From the NCBI GenBank assembly GCA_019414325.1, contig DXMG01000041.1, forward strand, positions 1-18,232: 18,232 nucleotides of DNA, read 5' to 3'. Made by a program: the position numbers and the translations under genes. Below the pieces are notes generated by a model, which saw nothing but the letters and a program-made list of their open reading frames with translations, did no database searches and was not told the origin of the DNA. The DNA comes from Collinsella sp. (GTDB lineage Bacteria > Actinomycetota > Coriobacteriia > Coriobacteriales > Coriobacteriaceae). Below are positions 15,098-18,232 of this stretch, one piece after another; the first letter of the stretch is position 1; each line of letters opens with the position of its first letter.

Positions 15098-15127
15098 CCG
15101 CGTGGCCGGCCCATTCCAACCACGCGG
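15098..15127 (-). repeat. Hairpin between ptsI and PfkB copy 2
   Basis: CCGCGTGG (15098-15105) and CCACGCGG (15120-15127) form an 8-bp stem with a 14-base loop, just past the ptsI stop. There is no T-run on the minus strand, so a transcript-processing or partial attenuation role is more likely than termination. Confidence 0.55.
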
Positions 15128-15144
15128 TTACCTCTGATACCAAA

Positions 15145-16854
15145 TTAGCGAGCTGCGGACTCGAGCAGTGCCTTGACCTCGGCGGCGGTGTTGCAGGCGA
15201 GTGCCTTCTCGGCGAGCTCGTCGCACTCGGCCTTGGTCCACTGGCTGATGGTCTTGCGGGCGCGCAGGATCGAAGGAGCGCTCATCGAGAACTCCTCCAG
15301 GCCCCAGCTGATCAGCAGCGGCTCGAGCAGCGGATCGGCAGCGGCCTCGCCGCACATACCGACCATGATGCCGGCCTTCACGCCGCTCTCGATGATGTTC
15401 TTGAGCGAGCGGAGCACGGCGGGATAGTAAACCTGGTACAGGTTGGAGATGGTGTCGTTACCACGGTCGGCGCACATGGTGTAGCCGATCAGGTCGTTGG
15501 TGCCGATGGAGAAGAAGTCGGCGACCTCGGCAAGACGGTCTGCGAGCAGCGAAGCGGCGGGCGTCTCGACCATGATGCCGACCTCGATGTTCTCGTTGAA
15601 CTTGCGACCCTCTTCGGTCAGCTCGGCCTTGCACTGCTCGACGAGCTCCTTGACAGCCAAGACCTCCTCGACGCAGGTGACGAGCGGGATCATGATCTTG
15701 ACGTCACCGAAGGCGCTAGCGCGCAGCAGAGCGCGGAGCTGGACCTTGTACTGGTCGGGATTGGCCAGGCAGTAACGCACGGCGCGGAAGCCCATGAAGG
15801 GGTTATCTTCCTTGACCATGTGCAGATACGGAATCTCCTTGTCGCCACCCACATCGAGCGTGCGAATGATGACCGGAGCGCCCTTGAGCGCGCTGGCGAC
15901 CTTACGGTAGGCGTTGAACTGCTCCTCCTCGGAAGGAAGCTCAGCAGAGTCCATGAACAGGAACTCGGAGCGGAACAGACCGATGGCCTCGGCGTCGTGA
16001 TCGAGCGCGTTGGGCACGTCATCGGGGTTACCGATGTTGCAGGCGATGATCTTCTTGATGCCATCGGCAGTCACGGACGGCTTGCCACGGAAGGCCTCGA
16101 GGGCTGCCTTCTCGGCAGCGAAGGCCTCGGCCTTGGCGGTGTAGGCGGCGAGCGTCTTCTCGTCGGGATCGGCCTCGACGATGCCCTTGCCACCGTCGAC
16201 GACAACGGTCATACCGTTGCGCAGCGCGGTGCAGCTGTTGGAAACCGAAAGGACAGCCGGGATCTCGAGGGCGCGCGCAATGATCGCGGAGTGCGACGTG
16301 CGGCCACCGGTCTCGGTGACGATACCGGCAACGTGGGCCTTATCGATCGTGGCGGTCATGGACGGCGTGAGGTCGTGCACGACAACGACAGTGTTCTCGG
16401 GCAGGACGGAGAGGTCGACGACCTCCTTGCCCAGCAGCTCGGCCAGAATACCGGTGCGGATGTCGGCGATGTCGGCCGCGCGCAGACGGAACATCTCGTC
16501 GTCCATGGACAGGAACATGTTCTCGAACATGGTCGAGGTGTCCATGAGCGCCTGCTCGGCGCAGGTACCGCCGTCAATGGCGGCGTTAATGGCGTCGGTC
16601 ATACCCGGATCCTGAGCCAGGACAATGTGTCCGCTCATGATCTCGGCCTCGGCCTCGCCCACCGTCTCCTTCATGTGGTCGGCCTGAGCCTGGGTCTTCT
16701 CGCAGAAGACCGAAAGAGCGGACTGATAGCGCTCCTTCTCTGCTGCCGAATCAGCAACCTCGTGCGGCTCAAACGTCAAGTCAGGATCGACGGCGACCAT
16801 GACGGTGCCGATACCGATGCCCTCGGAAGCGTTGACTCCCTGATACATTCCCAT
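15145..16854 (-). CDS. ptsI: PTS enzyme I (phosphoenolpyruvate-protein phosphotransferase)
   Basis: Enzyme I takes phosphate from phosphoenolpyruvate and passes it to HPr, the entry step for all PTS sugars. The 569-residue length fits the family (E. coli 575). The phosphorylated histidine is in GGRTSHSAIIARALEIPAV at about residue 188, near His189 of E. coli. The C-terminal PEP-binding domain shows AIGLFRSEFLFMD, IIRTLDVGGDKEIPYL, NPFMGFRAVRYCL, the FFSIGTNDLIGYTM block and the active-site Cys in VGMCGEAAADP. The ATG at 16854 is preceded by GGAGAGAGGA; a second Met two codons later (16848) is as plausible. It is downstream of ptsH, with a hairpin resembling an attenuator in between. Confidence 0.96.
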   Translation of the reverse strand: MGMYQGVNASEGIGIGTVMVAVDPDLTFEPHEVADSAAEKERYQSALSVFCEKTQAQADHMKETVGEAEAEIMSGHIVLAQDPGMTDAINAAIDGGTCAEQALMDTSTMFENMFLSMDDEMFRLRAADIADIRTGILAELLGKEVVDLSVLPENTVVVVHDLTPSMTATIDKAHVAGIVTETGGRTSHSAIIARALEIPAVLSVSNSCTALRNGMTVVVDGGKGIVEADPDEKTLAAYTAKAEAFAAEKAALEAFRGKPSVTADGIKKIIACNIGNPDDVPNALDHDAEAIGLFRSEFLFMDSAELPSEEEQFNAYRKVASALKGAPVIIRTLDVGGDKEIPYLHMVKEDNPFMGFRAVRYCLANPDQYKVQLRALLRASAFGDVKIMIPLVTCVEEVLAVKELVEQCKAELTEEGRKFNENIEVGIMVETPAASLLADRLAEVADFFSIGTNDLIGYTMCADRGNDTISNLYQVYYPAVLRSLKNIIESGVKAGIMVGMCGEAAADPLLEPLLISWGLEEFSMSAPSILRARKTISQWTKAECDELAEKALACNTAAEVKALLESAAR

Positions 16855-16873
16855 TCCTCTCTCCGTGTCATGT

Positions 16874-16902
16874 GATAAAGCGTTTTGCCATATCCATGAC
16901 AA
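16874..16902 (-). promoter_or_regulatory. Weak candidate promoter for ptsI
   Basis: On the minus strand TTGTCA (16902-16897) and TTTATC (16879-16874) are 17 bases apart, just past the ptsH-ptsI hairpin. The -35 is good but the -10 is poor. Confidence 0.3.
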
Positions 16903-16936
16903 AAGAGCGCAGCTACCTTACAACAGGTCACTGCGC
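16901..16936 (-). terminator. Attenuator-like hairpin between ptsH and ptsI
   Basis: GCGCAG (16907-16912) pairs with CTGCGC (16931-16936), with an inner ACCT/AGGT pairing. On the minus strand the stem is followed by TCTTTT (16906-16901). The U-tract is imperfect, so partial read-through from ptsH into ptsI is likely. Confidence 0.6.
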
Positions 16937-16981
16937 CCCCAAATATGAACTTAGTTGTTCAACATGCGACCCGTTTGAGTT

Positions 16982-17245
16982 CTACTCGCCAAGACCGCTC
17001 TTGATGAGCTCGATGGCGGCAGCCAGAGCCTCGGCCTCGTCGGCGCCGTCGCACTTGACCTCGACCTCGGTACCGCAGGGGATACCAGCAGCCATGAGGG
17101 CCATCGGGGACTTGCCGTTGACCTCCTTCTCGGGGGTGACGACCGTCACGTCACAGGCGTACTTGCCCATGGTGGAGGCGAACAGACCAGCCGGACGCAT
17201 GTGCAGACCCTGAGGATTAACGAGGGTAGCCTTCTCAGAAACCAT
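16982..17245 (-). CDS. ptsH: HPr, phosphocarrier protein of the PTS
   Basis: HPr carries phosphate from enzyme I to the EIIA domains. The 87-residue size is exactly that of the family. His15 in NPQGLHMRPAG is the phosphorylated residue, and Arg17 follows it. Ser46 lies in VNGKSPMALMAAGI, the position phosphorylated by HPr kinase in Gram-positive bacteria, so regulatory phosphorylation is possible, although no kinase gene is in the window. The start at 17245 has an AAAAAGGAG ribosome site; the frame is open to 17302 but the extra residues are not HPr-like. ptsI follows 127 bases downstream. Its leader can pair over the ribosome site (see 17249-17295). Confidence 0.97.
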   Translation of the reverse strand: MVSEKATLVNPQGLHMRPAGLFASTMGKYACDVTVVTPEKEVNGKSPMALMAAGIPCGTEVEVKCDGADEAEALAAAIELIKSGLGE

Positions 17246-17248
17246 AAT

Positions 17249-17295
17249 TGACTCCTTTTTGTGTTTAACCCCTGTCATGCATGTGGCAGGAGTCA
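17249..17295 (-). promoter_or_regulatory. ptsH leader repeat that can mask the ribosome site
   Basis: TGACTCCT and AGGAGTCA are perfect reverse complements at 17249-17256 and 17288-17295. In the ptsH mRNA the 3' copy contains the Shine-Dalgarno GGAG. A competing stem, CTCCTG with CAGGGG (one G-T pair), uses part of the 5' copy and would free the ribosome site. The fold is predicted by eye only. Confidence 0.45.
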
Positions 17296-17312
17296 GATTC
17301 ACGACGTTGTTT

Positions 17313-17318
17313 ATATTA
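17313..17318 (-). promoter_or_regulatory. Possible -10 element of ptsH
   Basis: TAATAT stands on the minus strand 68 bases before the ptsH start, in an AT-rich patch. The matching -35 is weak. Confidence 0.35.
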
Positions 17319-17386
17319 ACTCACATCAAACGGTTTTTCATTATGTTTCGCACGAATTGTTGGACAGATGTCGTTCCTGTACGCTT

Positions 17387-17507
17387 GCCTGCCGGGCGGG
17401 GCAGTTAAGTTTGCTGCTCTACAGTCCTGCGCAAGACGAAAAGCACATTAAGTGCTTTCCTTTGCGTGCGGAACTCGCGACAAACTTAACCGCCCCGCCC
17501 GGCGGGC
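17387..17507. repeat. 121-bp imperfect palindromic element
   Basis: Outer arms 17387-17412 and 17482-17507 are inverted repeats matching at 24 of 26 positions, with a GC-rich GCCGGGCGGGGC core and a TTAAGTTT end. The inside is also nested: AAAGCAC (17440-17446) and GTGCTTT (17452-17458) form the tip around a 5-base loop, and the segments between pair imperfectly (GTCCTGCGCAA against TTGCGTGCGGAAC). No coding potential was seen. It has the look of a REP- or MITE-like intergenic element. Confidence 0.75.
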
Positions 17508-17615
17508 GAGCTGCGGAAACTCGGTCGGTCCAGAGCAATATCGGCGGAACGGAATTCTGGCTGAGGATCTGAACGCGCTAAGCTCTGTGCTTATAGATGC
17601 GCCTATTCCGTCTTA

Positions 17616-17686
17616 TAAGTTGCGGTGAAATAAGGACTGATTTTGGGGTTGAAACGTTTAAACATTCCCTATTTCACCGCAACTTA
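17616..17686. repeat. 71-bp element with 20-bp terminal inverted repeats
   Basis: TAAGTTGCGGTGAAATA (17616-17632) recurs as its exact reverse complement at 17670-17686. The match extends three more bases inward with one mismatch, giving 19 of 20. The 31-base centre contains a GTTTAAAC palindrome. No open frame is credible. It is a miniature inverted-repeat or palindromic intergenic sequence. Confidence 0.75.
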
Positions 17687-17698
17687 CAGAAGGGAATG

Positions 17699-17734
17699 AA
17701 AAAAGGCGGGGGCTCCGGGTGGAGTCCTCGCCTT
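17699..17734 (-). terminator. Rho-independent terminator of the PTS EIIA gene
   Basis: GGCGGGGGCTCC and GGAGTCCTCGCC form a 12-bp stem with two G-T type pairs and a GGGT loop. On the minus strand it is followed by six T residues (17704-17699). It could also work weakly in the other direction (TTTATT). Confidence 0.85.
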
Positions 17735-17770
17735 TATTACAGGGGGCGATGTTATTCGCGAGCTGGGGGA

Positions 17771-18232
17771 TTAGACCAGGCGGGCGTTGATCGTCTTGGC
17801 GATCTCGACGGCGTCGGTGGAACCCTTGACGGTGGCACGGAAGTCCTCGTCCATGAGCGCCTCAGCGACCTTGGACAGGATCTTGAGGTGCGTGGTGCCG
17901 GCCTGGGCACCGGGGATGAGCAGAGCGATGGCCACGTTGACGGGAGCGCCGTCCATGGTGTCCCAACCGGTCACGCCGGACTCGTCCTTGACGACGATGA
18001 CGGCAGCCTCGGTAATGGCGTCGGACTTGGCATGCGGGATGGCGAAGCCCTCCATCATGCCCGTGGTGCCCTCGGCCTCGCGGGCCAGGAAGGCGTTCAT
18101 CACGGCGTCGGCGTCGCTGGCGATACCGGCCTTGACGGCCTGGTTGGAAACGAAGCTCAGGGCCTCGTCACGAGAAGCGAAGTCCTCGGCGACAAAGACA
18201 TTCTCGACCTTCACGAAGTCGGCAGCCTCGGC
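17771..18232 (-). CDS. Fructose/mannitol-type PTS EIIA domain, C-terminal end of gene
   Basis: The minus-strand frame is open from the right window edge to the TAA at 17771, giving 153 visible residues. About 145 of them form one PTS_EIIA_2 (fructose/mannitol) domain. The phosphorylated His is in GFAIPHAKSDAI; other family blocks are NAFLAREAEGTTGM, VIVVKDESGV and IALLIPGAQAGTTHLKILSKVAEAL. A GTG at 18214 could start a free-standing EIIA, but the frame continues upstream (AEAADF before it), so a C-terminal domain of a multidomain fructose permease is also possible. The domain would take phosphate from HPr, encoded downstream on the same strand beyond a terminator. Confidence 0.88.
   Translation of the reverse strand, partial: AEAADFVKVENVFVAEDFASRDEALSFVSNQAVKAGIASDADAVMNAFLAREAEGTTGMMEGFAIPHAKSDAITEAAVIVVKDESGVTGWDTMDGAPVNVAIALLIPGAQAGTTHLKILSKVAEALMDEDFRATVKGSTDAVEIAKTINARLV

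Larger units (their letters stand above)
17246..17770. other. Intergenic region between ptsH and the PTS EIIA gene
   Basis: This 525-base stretch has no credible gene. It holds, from left to right, the ptsH leader with an SD-pairing repeat (17249-17295), a possible ptsH promoter (-10 near 17313-17318), a 121-bp imperfect palindrome (17387-17507), a 71-bp element with 20-bp terminal inverted repeats (17616-17686) and a terminator (17699-17734). I saw nothing identifiable in 17508-17615. Confidence 0.7.

Noticed and set aside
15091..16875. A 594-codon plus-strand open frame
   Set aside because: It lies opposite ptsI, which is certain. Its composition (Leu, Gly, Asp, Val and His rich with no domain) is typical of an antisense shadow in high-GC DNA.
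17261..17572. A 103-codon plus-strand frame in the ptsH upstream region
   Set aside because: It crosses the palindromic element and has no ribosome site or domain.
17387..17686. CRISPR array
   Set aside because: The repeats are inverted, not direct, and occur once each without spacers.

Overview
The window looks like a piece of a high-GC actinobacterial gut chromosome, most likely a Coriobacteriia member close to Collinsella. That placement is inference from protein style, GC content and gene content; no search was run. It splits at about position 9035 into two blocks that differ in gene content and base composition.

Left block (1-9034, G+C rich): corrinoid and tetrapyrrole metabolism. On the minus strand a tightly packed cobalamin (anaerobic route) operon runs cbiF, cbiD, a cbiL remnant with most of its middle missing, and cbiG, which leaves the window at base 1. 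Divergently, a strong promoter (TTGACA-17-TATCAT) and a cobalamin riboswitch on the plus strand lead into an operon made of an exported Tat-type lipoprotein cobaltochelatase (CbiK family, broken here by a one-base deletion), a small lipoprotein with a NEAT-like domain, a large substrate-binding lipoprotein with a related N-terminal domain, a FecCD-type permease and an ATPase with an extra C-terminal domain. The B12 riboswitch and CbiK suggest uptake of a corrinoid or another metal-tetrapyrrole. The block ends in a 30-codon scrap of an IS3-family transposase, so it may be an acquired and partly decaying island.

Right block (9037-18232, more moderate G+C): ordinary chromosomal genes, all on the minus strand. 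From right to left they are the end of a fructose-type PTS protein (EIIA domain), a 525-bp intergenic region with two different palindromic elements, ptsH (HPr), ptsI (enzyme I), two adjacent PfkB-family sugar-phosphate kinases (1-phosphofructokinase type), a CCA-adding tRNA nucleotidyltransferase, a tRNA-Glu(CUC), an MprF/AglD-like membrane protein and a TetR-family regulator. PEP-dependent phosphotransfer would run PtsI to HPr to EIIA, and the PfkB kinases would feed the imported sugar phosphate into glycolysis. Rho-independent terminators separate most of these units.

The most interesting points are the exported chelatase plus NEAT-like transporter system under B12 control, the two lesions in cobalamin genes beside a transposase scrap, the two palindromic elements upstream of ptsH, and a ptsH leader whose Shine-Dalgarno can be sequestered by an upstream repeat.
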